Assembly (NCBI GenBank): GCA_003288255.1
Contig: CP026600.1
Span: 496,001 to 560,000 of the forward strand
Reading direction: 5' to 3'
Origin: Clostridiaceae bacterium 14S0207
GTDB taxonomy: Bacteria > Bacillota > Clostridia > Clostridiales > Clostridiaceae
DNA length: 64,000 nt
In this document: one piece after another, positions 30,380-39,599 of the stretch
Numbering within the stretch: position 1 is the stretch's first letter
How the letters are laid out: each line of letters begins with the position of its first letter
Program-made: the position numbers and the translations under genes
The notes under the pieces: model-generated
What the model saw: only the letters and a program-made list of their open reading frames with translations
Database searches by the model: none
Told to the model about the DNA's origin: nothing

Positions 30380-31825
30380 GTGAGGGAGGAAATACTAAGT
30401 GTTGGTATTGATATTGGTACATCAACAACCCAACTTGTTTTTAGTAAAATAACCATTGAAAATACTGCCACAACTTTTTCTATACCAAGAATTAAGATTG
30501 TTGACAAGGAATTAATATACAGAAGTAATATTTACTTTACTCCATTAATTTCAAATACAAAGATAGATGGAAATAAGGTAAAAGAAATAATTGAAAGTGA
30601 ATATAAAAAAGCCAACATTACTCCAAGTGATGTTAAAACAGGAGCAGTAATCATTACAGGTGAAACTGCAAGAAAAGAAAATGCTAACGAGGTTTTACAA
30701 AGCTTAAGTGGTTTTGCAGGAGACTTTGTTGTGGCTACAGCAGGACCAGATCTTGAATCCATTATAGCTGGTAAAGGTGCTGGAGCAGATAAAATTTCAT
30801 ATGATGAAGATTCAGTAGTTGTAAATATGGATATTGGTGGAGGTACTTCAAATCTAGTTGTATTTAAAAATGGAGAAGTAATCGATACTGGTTGTTTGGA
30901 TGTTGGAGGAAGACTTATTAAGATAGATCCTGCAACAAAAAAAATCTACTATATTTATCATAAGGTTAAGAAATTAGCTCAAAAAATTGGAGTTTATATA
31001 GAAGAGGGTCAAATAGCAGATGAAAACACAATAAGAAAAATAGCTAGAGAAATGACTAGAATCTTAGAAGAATCTGTTTCCCTAAAAAATAGAAGTGAAG
31101 ATTATTTCGATTCAATCACTAATCAAGAAAGAGGAAAAGGAATTAAAGATGGTTATGCCTTTAATTCAATAACTTTCTCAGGTGGAGTTGCTGATTATGT
31201 TTATCATGAAAACAGTGGCGATCCATTTAAATATGGTGATATAGGAATTATCCTAGGCGAAGAAATAAGAAAATCAGATTTAATTAGAAAAATTCAAATT
31301 AGAGATGCAGTAGAAACAATTAGAGCTACTGTAGTTGGTGCAGGTTCTCATACTACTGATATTAGTGGTAGTACAATTACTTACACTGAAGATGTATTTC
31401 CAGTTAAGAACCTACCAATTTTAAAGTTGTCAGAAGATGATGAACAAAGTGGTTTTGATAGTATTGGAAATGCATTAAGAGAAAAGTTAAAATGGTTTAA
31501 TTTAGATAATGAACAGCAGCAAGTAGCTGTTGCGCTTAAGGGTTCTAAGAATCCTAGCTTTGAAGAAGTTAAAAAGCTTTCACAAGCTTTAATATATGGA
31601 ATGGCAGATATATTAGAAAAAGACTTTCCAGTGTTTGTAATTATAGAATCTGATATTGCAAAGGTTCTTGGGCAAACAATGTACATGGACTTAAAGTTTA
31701 AGAAAAAAGTCATATGTATAGACTCCATAAAGGTTGAAAATGGAGATTACATAGATATTGGTAAGCCATTAGCTAATGGAAAAGTTGTTCCAGTTGTAAT
31801 TAAAACCTTAGTATTTAATTCATAA
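30380..31825 (+). CDS. eutA: Ethanolamine ammonia-lyase reactivating factor EutA
   Basis: 481 residues. Actin/Hsp70-like ATPase: phosphate 1 motif VGIDIGTSTTQLVFSK at the N-terminus, MDIGGGTSNLVVF in the middle, FSGGVADYVY as the adenosine motif. It exchanges damaged cobalamin on EutBC for fresh adenosylcobalamin at the cost of ATP. Start is GTG, with AAAGGAAG upstream. It is the first gene of the structural operon behind the third EutV element and is followed by eutB. Confidence 0.95.
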   Translation: MREEILSVGIDIGTSTTQLVFSKITIENTATTFSIPRIKIVDKELIYRSNIYFTPLISNTKIDGNKVKEIIESEYKKANITPSDVKTGAVIITGETARKENANEVLQSLSGFAGDFVVATAGPDLESIIAGKGAGADKISYDEDSVVVNMDIGGGTSNLVVFKNGEVIDTGCLDVGGRLIKIDPATKKIYYIYHKVKKLAQKIGVYIEEGQIADENTIRKIAREMTRILEESVSLKNRSEDYFDSITNQERGKGIKDGYAFNSITFSGGVADYVYHENSGDPFKYGDIGIILGEEIRKSDLIRKIQIRDAVETIRATVVGAGSHTTDISGSTITYTEDVFPVKNLPILKLSEDDEQSGFDSIGNALREKLKWFNLDNEQQQVAVALKGSKNPSFEEVKKLSQALIYGMADILEKDFPVFVIIESDIAKVLGQTMYMDLKFKKKVICIDSIKVENGDYIDIGKPLANGKVVPVVIKTLVFNS

Positions 31826-31846
31826 TATTATAGAGAGGTGAACATA

Positions 31847-33214
31847 GTGATACTAAAAACTAAATTATTTGGAAAAGTGTATCAGTTCAGAGATATTAAA
31901 GATGTATTAGCAAAAGCTAATGAAGAAAAGTCAGGAGACAAATTAGCTGGTGTTGCACCACAAAGTGCTGAAGAAAGAGTTGCAGCTAAAGTTGTATTAA
32001 GCCACTTAACATTAGCAGATTTAAGAAACAATCCAGTTGTCCCTTATGAGATGGATGAAGTAACTAGAATAATCCAAGATGATGTAAATGAAAGAATTTA
32101 CAATGAAATCAAGAATTGGACAGTTGCTGAGTTAAGAGAGTGGATTCTTGATAACAACACTACAGGTGCTGATATTAAGAGAATTTCAAGAGGTTTAACT
32201 TCTGAAATGGTAGCTGCAGTAGCTAAGTTAATGTCTAACTTAGACTTAATTTATGGAGCTAAAAAAATTAGAGTTACAGCTCACTGTAATACAACAATCG
32301 GTGAAGAAGGAAGATTATCAGTAAGACTTCAACCTAACCACCCAACAGATGATGTTGATGGTATCGTAGCTTCATTATTTGAAGGTTTATCATATGGTAT
32401 CGGAGATGCAGTATTAGGATTAAACCCTGTTGATGATACTGTAGGATCAGTAAAAAGAGTATTAGAAAAATTCGATGAAATTAAAAATAAATTTGAAATT
32501 CCAACTCAAACTTGTGTATTAGCACACGTTACTACACAAATGGAAGCTATAAAACAAGGTGCTCCAGCAGACTTAATATTCCAAAGTATAGCTGGTTCTG
32601 AAAAAGGTAACGAAGCATTCGGTCTTAATGGAAGCCTAATTGAAGAAGCTAGACAATTAGCATTAAAAGAAGGTACAGGATGTGGACCAAACGTAATGTA
32701 TTTTGAAACTGGTCAAGGTTCAGAATTATCTTCAGATGCTCACCATGGTGCAGACCAAGTAACTATGGAAGCTAGATGTTATGGATTTGCTAAAAGATTT
32801 GATCCATTTATAGTTAACACAGTTGTTGGATTTATCGGACCAGAGTATTTATATGATAATAAACAAGTTATCAGAGCTGGTTTAGAAGACCACTTCATGG
32901 GTAAATTAACTGGAATTTCAATGGGATGTGACGCTTGTTACACTAACCATATGAAAGCTGACCAAAACGATATAGAAAACTTAGCTGTATTACTTTCAGC
33001 AGCAGGATGTAACTATTTCATGGGAATCCCTCACGGTGATGATATCATGCTTAACTACCAATGTACAGGATATCATGAATCAGCTGCATTAAGACAAACT
33101 TTAGGTTTAAGACCAATTAAAGAGTTTGAAGAGTGGTTAGAAAAATATGGAATAATGAAAGATGGTCAGTTAGCTGAAAATGCTGGGGATGCATCTATAT
33201 TCCTTAACAAATAG
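31847..33214 (+). CDS. eutB: Ethanolamine ammonia-lyase large subunit
   Basis: 455 residues, the TIM-barrel catalytic subunit that binds ethanolamine and the adenosylcobalamin upper face, giving acetaldehyde and ammonia. Conserved stretches include [48 protein letters not shown] and the [16 protein letters not shown] metal-free core. Start GTG 31847 is correctly spaced from GAGAGGTG and gives the usual [10 protein letters not shown]-terminus; the GTG at 31838 overlaps the ribosome-binding site. Codon use is richer in C-ending codons than its neighbours, as expected for a highly expressed enzyme. Confidence 0.97.
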   Translation: MILKTKLFGKVYQFRDIKDVLAKANEEKSGDKLAGVAPQSAEERVAAKVVLSHLTLADLRNNPVVPYEMDEVTRIIQDDVNERIYNEIKNWTVAELREWILDNNTTGADIKRISRGLTSEMVAAVAKLMSNLDLIYGAKKIRVTAHCNTTIGEEGRLSVRLQPNHPTDDVDGIVASLFEGLSYGIGDAVLGLNPVDDTVGSVKRVLEKFDEIKNKFEIPTQTCVLAHVTTQMEAIKQGAPADLIFQSIAGSEKGNEAFGLNGSLIEEARQLALKEGTGCGPNVMYFETGQGSELSSDAHHGADQVTMEARCYGFAKRFDPFIVNTVVGFIGPEYLYDNKQVIRAGLEDHFMGKLTGISMGCDACYTNHMKADQNDIENLAVLLSAAGCNYFMGIPHGDDIMLNYQCTGYHESAALRQTLGLRPIKEFEEWLEKYGIMKDGQLAENAGDASIFLNK

Positions 33215-33228
33215 TGGGAGGTAACGAT

Positions 33229-34110
33229 ATGTTTTCTGAAAATGATTTAAAGAAATTAGTAGAACAAGTTTTAGGAGAAATGTCATCAAACAATGGTTCA
33301 AACGTTACTGCTTCTGAAAAAAGATGCGAAGTTGTAGTAGATGAAAATGGAATCATTCCAGATATTACAGAAGTTGATATTAAGGCACAATTATTAGTTG
33401 AAAATCCTGCTGATAAAGAAGGATACTTAAAAATGAAACAACATACTCCTGCAAGAATCGGTATAGGTAGAGCAGGAGCTAGATATAAAACAGAAACTAT
33501 GTTAAGATTCAGAGCCGACCACGCAGCTGCTCAAGACTCTGTATTCTCAGATGTTCCAGAAGAGTTTTTAGAATCAGCTAATCTATTCTCAATTAAAACA
33601 TTATGTGTATCTAAAGATGAATACTTAACAAGACCTGATTTAGGAAGAAAAATTTCTAAAGAAGAAATGAGCAAATTAAATGGTAAGATTAAAAAGAATC
33701 CTAAAGTTCAAATATATGTATCAGATGGATTAAGTTCAAAAGCTATAGAAGCTAATATTAAAGATGTATTACCAGCTTTAATCCAAGGCTTAGAAGCTTA
33801 TGGTATAGATGTTGGAACTCCATTCTTTGTTAAATACGGAAGAGTTGCTGCTATGGACCAAATTTCTGAAGAAACTGGTGCAGATGTAACATGTGTATTA
33901 ATCGGAGAAAGACCAGGACTAGTTACAGCTGAAAGTATGAGCGCTTACATAGCTTATAAAGCAACAGTAGGTATGCCAGAATCAAGAAGAACAGTTTTAT
34001 CAAACATTCATAAAGGTGGAACTCCTCCAGTAGAAGCTGGTGCTCATATAGCAGAAATAATCAAAATAATGTTAGAGAAAAAAGCAAGTGGACTTGATTT
34101 AAAACTATAG
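33229..34110 (+). CDS. eutC: Ethanolamine ammonia-lyase small subunit
   Basis: 293 residues. Residues about 1-20 ([16 protein letters not shown]) form an amphipathic helix of the kind that targets enzymes into the microcompartment. The remainder binds the cobalamin lower face: [31 protein letters not shown], and VLIGERPGL. Start ATG 33229 follows GGGAGGT by seven bases. It begins 14 bases after eutB, and together they form the (EutBC)6 enzyme. Confidence 0.96.
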   Translation: MFSENDLKKLVEQVLGEMSSNNGSNVTASEKRCEVVVDENGIIPDITEVDIKAQLLVENPADKEGYLKMKQHTPARIGIGRAGARYKTETMLRFRADHAAAQDSVFSDVPEEFLESANLFSIKTLCVSKDEYLTRPDLGRKISKEEMSKLNGKIKKNPKVQIYVSDGLSSKAIEANIKDVLPALIQGLEAYGIDVGTPFFVKYGRVAAMDQISEETGADVTCVLIGERPGLVTAESMSAYIAYKATVGMPESRRTVLSNIHKGGTPPVEAGAHIAEIIKIMLEKKASGLDLKL

Positions 34111-34127
34111 TTTAGGAGGCAAAAACT

Positions 34128-34784
34128 ATGAAAAATGATGCACTTCGTCCATCAGTTTTAAGTGTTAAAATAATTCCAAATGTAAATCCAGAAATGGCTG
34201 CTGAATTAAATTTACCAGATGAACATAAAAGTATTGGTATGATCACAGGAGATTGTGATGATGTAACATATACAGCTCTTGATGATGCAACTAAAAAAGC
34301 AGATGTTAAAGTTGCTTATGCAAAGTCAATGTATGCTGGGGCAGGTAATGCTAGTACTAAATTAGCAGGAGAAGTTATTGGTATAATTTCAGGACCAAGT
34401 CCAGCAGAGGTAAGAAGTGGATTAAATGCTGTTGTTGACTTTATTGAAGGTGGAGAAGCTACTTTCTATAGTGCTAATGATGACGATAGCATTCCATACT
34501 ATGCTCACTGTATTTCAAGAACAGGTTCTTACCTTTCTGAAACAGCAGGAATTCAAGAAGGAGAAGCTCTTGCATATCTAATAGCACCTCCACTTGAAGC
34601 AATGTACGCTTTAGATGCAGCAATGAAAGCAGCTGCAGTTGAAATGAAAGCATTCTTTGGACCACCAAGTGAAACAAACTTCGGAGGAGCACTATTAACT
34701 GGAAGTCAGTCTGCCTGCAAGGCAGCATGTGATGCATTTGCAGCAGCTGTTAAATTTGTAGCAGATAATCCAACTGATTTCTAA
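34128..34784 (+). CDS. eutL: Microcompartment shell protein EutL (tandem BMC, trimer)
   Basis: 218 residues, two permuted BMC domains that form a trimer with a gated central pore. The N-terminal LRPSVLSVKIIPNVNPEMA and the FFGPPSETNFGGALLTGSQ block in the second repeat are typical. It provides a shell tile that can open for larger solutes such as cofactors. It lies between eutC and the BMC-SAP gene with short gaps. Confidence 0.95.
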   Translation: MKNDALRPSVLSVKIIPNVNPEMAAELNLPDEHKSIGMITGDCDDVTYTALDDATKKADVKVAYAKSMYAGAGNASTKLAGEVIGIISGPSPAEVRSGLNAVVDFIEGGEATFYSANDDDSIPYYAHCISRTGSYLSETAGIQEGEALAYLIAPPLEAMYALDAAMKAAAVEMKAFFGPPSETNFGGALLTGSQSACKAACDAFAAAVKFVADNPTDF

Positions 34785-34800
34785 TTAAGGCTTAAAAATT

Positions 34801-35451
34801 ATGAATAATAATAGAGCTGCCTTAGGGTTAATAGAAACATATGGTCTAGTAGGGGCTATAGAAGGTTTAGATGTTGCATTAAAATCTGCAAATGTAAGTT
34901 TAATAGGCCGTGAATTTGTTAAAGGTGGTAGAGTTACCATAGAAATTACCGGTGATGTATCTGCTGTAAAGGCTGCTGTTGAGGCAGCCGGGGCAGCAGT
35001 AGAAAAACTGGGAACTCTTATTACAACACATGTCATTGCAAGATCTGATGATGAGATTTGGGCAATGTTAGAAAACACAAAAGATAAGAAGAATGAACAA
35101 ACAGAAGATAAGATAGTACATGAAGAAACTAAAGTTGTAGCTTTAAATAAAGACGCTGTAGAAACAAAAGATGAAGAGAAAGATACAGTTACAGAGATAG
35201 AAGAAGAGATAGTTTTAGATGAACAAAAGATAACAGATGCAAATAAAGAAATACTTGCATATAGCGAGGACAACACTAGTGAGGAAGTTATAGAAGAAAA
35301 AACTAGAGAAGAACTTGAAGTAATGAGAGTTCAAGAGCTAAGAACATTAGCTAGAAAAATGGAATTAACTTCTTTGACAAAAAAACAGATTAAATTTAGT
35401 AAAAAAGAACAGTTAATACAAGCTATTCTTGAACACTGGAAGAGGAGGTAG
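34801..35451 (+). CDS. eutK: BMC shell protein with acidic linker and C-terminal SAP-like domain (EutK-like)
   Basis: 216 residues. Residues 1-88 are a canonical BMC domain (ALGLIETYGLVGAIEGLDVALKSA, then the TGDVSAVKAAVEAA helix). Residues 95-170 are a Glu/Lys/Asp-rich low-complexity linker. Residues about 172-216 (EVMRVQELRTLARKMEL and KKEQLIQAILEHWKR) form a helix-extended-helix resembling SAP or Rho-N domains, with a basic end. Enterobacterial EutK also has a C-terminal add-on with nucleic-acid-binding character, so the symbol is given by analogy. Only a weak ribosome-binding site precedes the ATG. Confidence 0.75.
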   Translation: MNNNRAALGLIETYGLVGAIEGLDVALKSANVSLIGREFVKGGRVTIEITGDVSAVKAAVEAAGAAVEKLGTLITTHVIARSDDEIWAMLENTKDKKNEQTEDKIVHEETKVVALNKDAVETKDEEKDTVTEIEEEIVLDEQKITDANKEILAYSEDNTSEEVIEEKTREELEVMRVQELRTLARKMELTSLTKKQIKFSKKEQLIQAILEHWKRR

Positions 35452-35455
35452 CTAG

Positions 35456-36916
35456 ATGCAAACTTTAGATAGAGATTTATTTTCTATACAAGAAGTAAGA
35501 ACATTGATAGCAAAAGCTAAAAAAGCACAAGAAGTTTTTAAAACATTTACTCAAGAACAAGTGGATAAAGTTGTTAGAGCAATGGCCGAAGCTGCAGAAA
35601 AAGAAGCAGTTAGACTTGCAAAAATGGCAAATGAAGAAACAGGTTTTGGTAAGTGGGAAGACAAGGTGATTAAAAATACATTTGCAAGTAAGCATATGTA
35701 TGACACAATAAAAGACCTAAAAACAGTTGGAATAATCAACGAGGATAAAGAAAACAAGATTATTGAAGTTGCAGTTCCAGTAGGAGTAGTAGCTGGTTTA
35801 ATACCATCTACAAATCCAACTTCAACAGTTATATATAAAGCATTAATCAGTGTGAAAGCAGGAAACGCAATAGTTTTCTCACCACACCCAAATGCAAAAA
35901 ATTGTATATTAGAAGCTACAAAAGTTGTTGCTGAGGCAGCTGTTAAAGCAGGTGCTCCAGAAGGATTAATCAGTGCAGCTACTATGCCTTCATTAGAAGG
36001 AACACAAGAATTAATGACAAACAAAGATACATCATTAATCCTTGCAACTGGTGGAGAGGCAATGGTTAAAGCAGCTTATAGTTCTGGTACTCCAGCAATT
36101 GGAGTTGGTCCTGGAAATGGTCCAGCATTCATCCATAAGAGTGCAGATGTAAAGTTAGCTGTTAAGAGAATTATAGATTCTAAGACATTTGATAATGGTG
36201 TTATATGTGCTTCTGAGCAATCAGTAGTAGTAGAAGCTCCTATGAAAGAAATAGTTAAAGCTGAACTTGAAAGACAAGGAGCGTATTTCTTAAATAAAGA
36301 GCAATCAGAAAAATTAGGTAGATTCATATTAAGAGCTAATGGAACAATGAATCCACAAATAGTTGGTAAGAGTGTTAAAGTACTAGCTGAACTTGCAGGA
36401 TTAGATATTCCATCAGGAGTTAAGGTATTAATATCTGAACAAAATACTGTTGGTAAAACTAATCCATATTCAAGAGAAAAATTAACTCCAATCTTAGCGT
36501 TTTACTGTGAAGAATCTTATGATAAAGTTGTGGAAAGATGTGTAGAAATATTAATGAATGAAGGTAAAGGTCATACATTAGTTCTACATGCTCAAGATCA
36601 AGGAGTTATCAGAGATTTCGCTGTTAAGATTCCAGTATCACGTTTAATAGTAAATGCACCAGGAGCTTTAGGTGGAATTGGTGGAGCAACTAATTTAGTT
36701 CCAGCTTTAACATTAGGCTGTGGAGCTGTAGGTGGAAGTGCTACATCTGATAACGTAGGACCAATGAACTTATTAAACGTAAGAAGAGTTGCAATGGGTG
36801 TTAGAGAGTTAGAAGAAATAAGGGGCGGAGTTTCAACTCCACAATGTAACGATATTTCAGAAGAATATATTGACATCATTGTAAACAAGATTATAGAGAA
36901 ATTAGGTTTAAAATAA
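35456..36916 (+). CDS. eutE: CoA-acylating acetaldehyde dehydrogenase
   Basis: 486 residues. It converts acetaldehyde, CoA and NAD+ to acetyl-CoA inside the shell. The Cys nucleophile lies in DNGVICASEQSVVV, GVGPGNGPAFIH is the nucleotide/CoA segment, and TGGEAMVKAAYSSG belongs to the NAD site. The first 35 residues (SIQEVRTLIAKAKKAQEVF) resemble an encapsulation helix. ATG 35456 follows GGAGGTAGCT and begins four bases after the previous stop. Confidence 0.96.
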   Translation: MQTLDRDLFSIQEVRTLIAKAKKAQEVFKTFTQEQVDKVVRAMAEAAEKEAVRLAKMANEETGFGKWEDKVIKNTFASKHMYDTIKDLKTVGIINEDKENKIIEVAVPVGVVAGLIPSTNPTSTVIYKALISVKAGNAIVFSPHPNAKNCILEATKVVAEAAVKAGAPEGLISAATMPSLEGTQELMTNKDTSLILATGGEAMVKAAYSSGTPAIGVGPGNGPAFIHKSADVKLAVKRIIDSKTFDNGVICASEQSVVVEAPMKEIVKAELERQGAYFLNKEQSEKLGRFILRANGTMNPQIVGKSVKVLAELAGLDIPSGVKVLISEQNTVGKTNPYSREKLTPILAFYCEESYDKVVERCVEILMNEGKGHTLVLHAQDQGVIRDFAVKIPVSRLIVNAPGALGGIGGATNLVPALTLGCGAVGGSATSDNVGPMNLLNVRRVAMGVRELEEIRGGVSTPQCNDISEEYIDIIVNKIIEKLGLK

Positions 36917-36979
36917 TTTAAAATAAAAATATAAAATTTATTTATATAATTTTTGATATATCTTAAGGAGGATTTTCAA

Positions 36980-37264
36980 ATGGCAAACACAAATGCATTA
37001 GGAATGATCGAAACTAAAGGTTTAGTAGGAGCAATCGAAGCTGCAGACGCAATGGTTAAGGCTGCAAACGTAACTTTAATAGGTAAAGAGCAAGTTGGTG
37101 GTGGATTAGTAACAGTTATGGTAAGAGGAGATGTTGGAGCTGTTAAAGCTGCTACAGATGCTGGAGCTGCTGCTGCTGAAAGAGTTGGAGAATTAATTTC
37201 AGTTCATGTAATCCCAAGACCACACGGAGAAGTTGAAGTAATACTTCCAAAAACTGAAGCTTAA
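36980..37264 (+). CDS. eutM: Major hexameric shell protein EutM
   Basis: 94 residues, a single canonical BMC domain: [24 protein letters not shown], the [17 protein letters not shown] segment and [11 protein letters not shown] at the end. It forms the main hexagonal facet layer. AAGGAGG at 36964 fixes the start at ATG 36980 rather than the in-frame ATA-region codon at 36953. Codon use suggests strong expression. A very stable hairpin follows the stop. Confidence 0.97.
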   Translation: MANTNALGMIETKGLVGAIEAADAMVKAANVTLIGKEQVGGGLVTVMVRGDVGAVKAATDAGAAAAERVGELISVHVIPRPHGEVEVILPKTEA

Positions 37265-37298
37265 TTTTAAATAATTAATGTAAATTGATATATATGAT

Positions 37299-37318
37299 CC
37301 CGAACCTTACGGTTCGGG
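37299..37318 (+). promoter_or_regulatory. Stable intercistronic hairpin after eutM
   Basis: Perfect 8-bp GC-rich stem CCCGAACC/GGTTCGGG with loop TTAC, set in AT-rich flanks that extend pairing. There is no T run, so it is more likely an mRNA-processing or stabilising element, or a weak attenuator, that keeps shell protein mRNA more abundant than downstream genes. Confidence 0.6.
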
Positions 37319-37347
37319 AAATATATATAAAAGAAGGTGTGAAATAA

Positions 37348-38103
37348 ATGGCGGTATTAACTGAATATGCACTTAGATCAGAACTTAAAGATGCAAACAT
37401 TAAAGAATTTATTGTAGAGAAAAATACTATAATTACACCATCTGCAAGACAGTATTTGCATGATAAGAATATTAAGCTGGTTTTTAAAGAGGATAGAGTA
37501 TCTGAAGATAATAATCAGAATATTCAACATAAGGAAGAAAAGCAATTTTTACCCAAATATGAGGGCCTTTTGGGTGGATACTATGAAAATAAACCAGAGT
37601 TTATGACGCAACTTAGTGGAAATAAACTAGTTTTTAAGGACCATAAAAGAATCATATTTAGAGGGAAAATTGATAGTCTAGAAGGAAAAGTTCTTCAAAC
37701 TCAAGTTTTAGCTAAAAATTTGGGAAACAAAAGAGTCATTTCTGACTTAGAAGAAATTTTAAAGTTTATAAGAGGTATTTCAAGAGCTGAAATATTAAAC
37801 GAAACTTTAGGAGAATTTTCTCTATTAGGAATGAATGAAGATGATCTTAGAGCAATTTCACATAATCCTAAGAAGTATATGAATGTAGATCATTTATTTT
37901 ATCCATCTTATGAAATTGGTGAAATGGCAGTAGCATTAAATATTTTAAGAAGTCAGGTAAGAGAAGTAGAAATTTCTGCATTAACTGCATTTAAGAATGA
38001 AGATGGAGAGGTTTCAAGAGGTGACATAGTAAGATATTTAAATAGATTGAGTAGTTGTCTATATATTATGATGCTACAATGCACTAAGGATAATCAAAAA
38101 TAG
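37348..38103 (+). CDS. eutT: Corrinoid adenosyltransferase EutT (metal-motif-free type)
   Basis: 251 residues. It makes adenosylcobalamin from ATP and cob(I)alamin for EutBC. The N-terminus has FIVEKNTIITPSARQYL, found in EutT/EutQ relatives, and the core has LKFIRGISRAEILNE. The HX11CCX2C metal-binding motif of enterobacterial EutT is missing; the only cysteines are near the C-terminus. A metal-independent EutT class is known from Firmicutes such as Listeria, and this fits it. ATG is preceded by AGAAGGTGTG. Confidence 0.88.
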   Translation: MAVLTEYALRSELKDANIKEFIVEKNTIITPSARQYLHDKNIKLVFKEDRVSEDNNQNIQHKEEKQFLPKYEGLLGGYYENKPEFMTQLSGNKLVFKDHKRIIFRGKIDSLEGKVLQTQVLAKNLGNKRVISDLEEILKFIRGISRAEILNETLGEFSLLGMNEDDLRAISHNPKKYMNVDHLFYPSYEIGEMAVALNILRSQVREVEISALTAFKNEDGEVSRGDIVRYLNRLSSCLYIMMLQCTKDNQK

Positions 38104-38114
38104 AGGTGAATGGA

Positions 38115-38750
38115 TTGAGCTCTTTAGAACAAAAAATAGAATACATCGTAGAAGAAGTTGTTAAGAGATTGAAAAATCAAGAAAATACTATTTTAGTAGA
38201 AGCTTCAGGACGTCATGTACATCTTTCACAAGAACATATAGACTTACTATTTGGTAAAGGATATGAATTAACAAAGGTTAAGGAATTATCTCAACCAGGT
38301 CAATATGCATGTAAAGAAAGAGTTTCGCTAATAGGACCTAAAGGTATGATTCAAAATGTAGTAGTGTTAGGGCCTGCAAGGAAAGAAACTCAAGTAGAAC
38401 TTTCTAAAAGTGATTGTGTTATTTTAGGAACAAAGGTACCAGTTAGGATGTCTGGTGATCTTAAGGGAAGTGCTCCAATAGTTATAGCTACGGAAAAAGG
38501 TATTGTACAGCTTCCAGAGGGCGCTATTGCAGCTAAAAGACATATACACATTTCTCCAGAAGATGCTAAAAGATTCAATATAGAAGACAAAGAAGTTGTT
38601 AAATTAAAAATTGAAGGCGAAAGATCCTTAATTTTTGATGAGGTTGTTGTAAGGGTAAGCCCAAACTTTAATACAGCAGTTCACATTGATTATGATGAAG
38701 CAAATGCCTGTGGATTTGTAAATGGGACACGTGCAACAATAATAAAGTAA
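38115..38750 (+). CDS. eutD: Phosphotransacylase, PduL type
   Basis: About 211 residues. The enzyme is of the PduL family, not the Pta-like EutD of enterobacteria: two repeats with zinc-binding histidines, VEASGRHVHLSQEH and AAKRHIHISPEDA, plus ARKETQVELS and VHIDYDEANAC. It converts acetyl-CoA to acetyl phosphate, recycling CoA in the lumen. The N-terminal KIEYIVEEVVKRLK is an encapsulation-type helix. A TTG start at 38115 is spaced six bases from AGAGGTG; the GTG at 38106 overlaps that site. Confidence 0.92.
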   Translation: MSSLEQKIEYIVEEVVKRLKNQENTILVEASGRHVHLSQEHIDLLFGKGYELTKVKELSQPGQYACKERVSLIGPKGMIQNVVVLGPARKETQVELSKSDCVILGTKVPVRMSGDLKGSAPIVIATEKGIVQLPEGAIAAKRHIHISPEDAKRFNIEDKEVVKLKIEGERSLIFDEVVVRVSPNFNTAVHIDYDEANACGFVNGTRATIIK

Positions 38751-38763
38751 AGGGGTTTTATAA

Positions 38764-39588
38764 ATGAAGGACTTCAAAGAAGTTGATAAATTTATAAAAG
38801 CCGTGGAAGATACAATAAAAAAACCTAGAAAAGTGAAAAAAGGTGAAAAACTTTTTGTTGGTGTAGATCTAGGTACGGCTTATATTGTAATAGTTGTTTT
38901 AGATAAAAACAAAAAACCTGTTGCTTGTGAAATGGAATTTGCTCAGGTTGTAAGAGATGGATTAGTGGTTGATTTTATTGGAGCTACTAATATAGTAAGA
39001 AAACTAAAGAAAAAGATTGAAGATAAACTAGGTGTAGAATTAGAAGAAGCTGCTATTGCGGTACCACCAGGAACAGGTGAAAGAGATATTGCAACTCATA
39101 AGTATGTTGTTGAGGGTTCTGGAATGGAAGTAACAGCTGTTTTAGATGAACCAACAGCAGCTAATGCTGTATTGGGAGTAGAGAATGGTGTAGTAGTAGA
39201 TGTTGGTGGTGGAACTACTGGACTATCTATTTTTGAAGATGGAAAGGTAATATATACAGTAGATGAAGCTACTGGAGGAACACAGTTATCCCTTGTAGTT
39301 GCAGGTGCTTATAGAATACCTTTTGAAGAAGCAGAAGATAGGAAAAAGGATAAGAAAAATTACAATGATATTTTCCCAATGGTGACTCCTGTTGTTCAAA
39401 AAATTGCAAGGATAATAAGTGATAACATTAAAGGTTTTAATGTAGATACAATATATCTTGTAGGTGGAACATGTTGTCTTAAGAATTTTGAAAAAATAAT
39501 ACAAAAAGAGACAGGAATTACTACGGTAAAACCATTAAATCCTTTCTTAGTAACTCCTTCAGGAATAGCAATAAATTGTTGTAAATAA
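38764..39588 (+). CDS. eutJ: EutJ chaperone-like ATPase
   Basis: 274 residues of actin/Hsp70 ATPase fold without an Hsp70 substrate domain. Phosphate 1 FVGVDLGTAYIVIVVLD, phosphate 2 VVDVGGGTTGLSIF, and adenosine motif YLVGGTCCLKNF are visible, as is the LDEPTAANAV stretch. EutJ is assumed to help assemble or reactivate microcompartment enzymes; no biochemical role is firmly established. It follows eutD by 13 bases and precedes the unknown eut protein. Confidence 0.92.
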   Translation: MKDFKEVDKFIKAVEDTIKKPRKVKKGEKLFVGVDLGTAYIVIVVLDKNKKPVACEMEFAQVVRDGLVVDFIGATNIVRKLKKKIEDKLGVELEEAAIAVPPGTGERDIATHKYVVEGSGMEVTAVLDEPTAANAVLGVENGVVVDVGGGTTGLSIFEDGKVIYTVDEATGGTQLSLVVAGAYRIPFEEAEDRKKDKKNYNDIFPMVTPVVQKIARIISDNIKGFNVDTIYLVGGTCCLKNFEKIIQKETGITTVKPLNPFLVTPSGIAINCCK

Positions 39589-39599
39589 GGGGGAGACAA

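Noticed and set aside
34474-36888. Long antisense reading frames over eutL, the BMC-SAP gene and eutE
   Set aside because: They are shadows of highly biased sense codons and have no ribosome-binding sites or recognisable domains.
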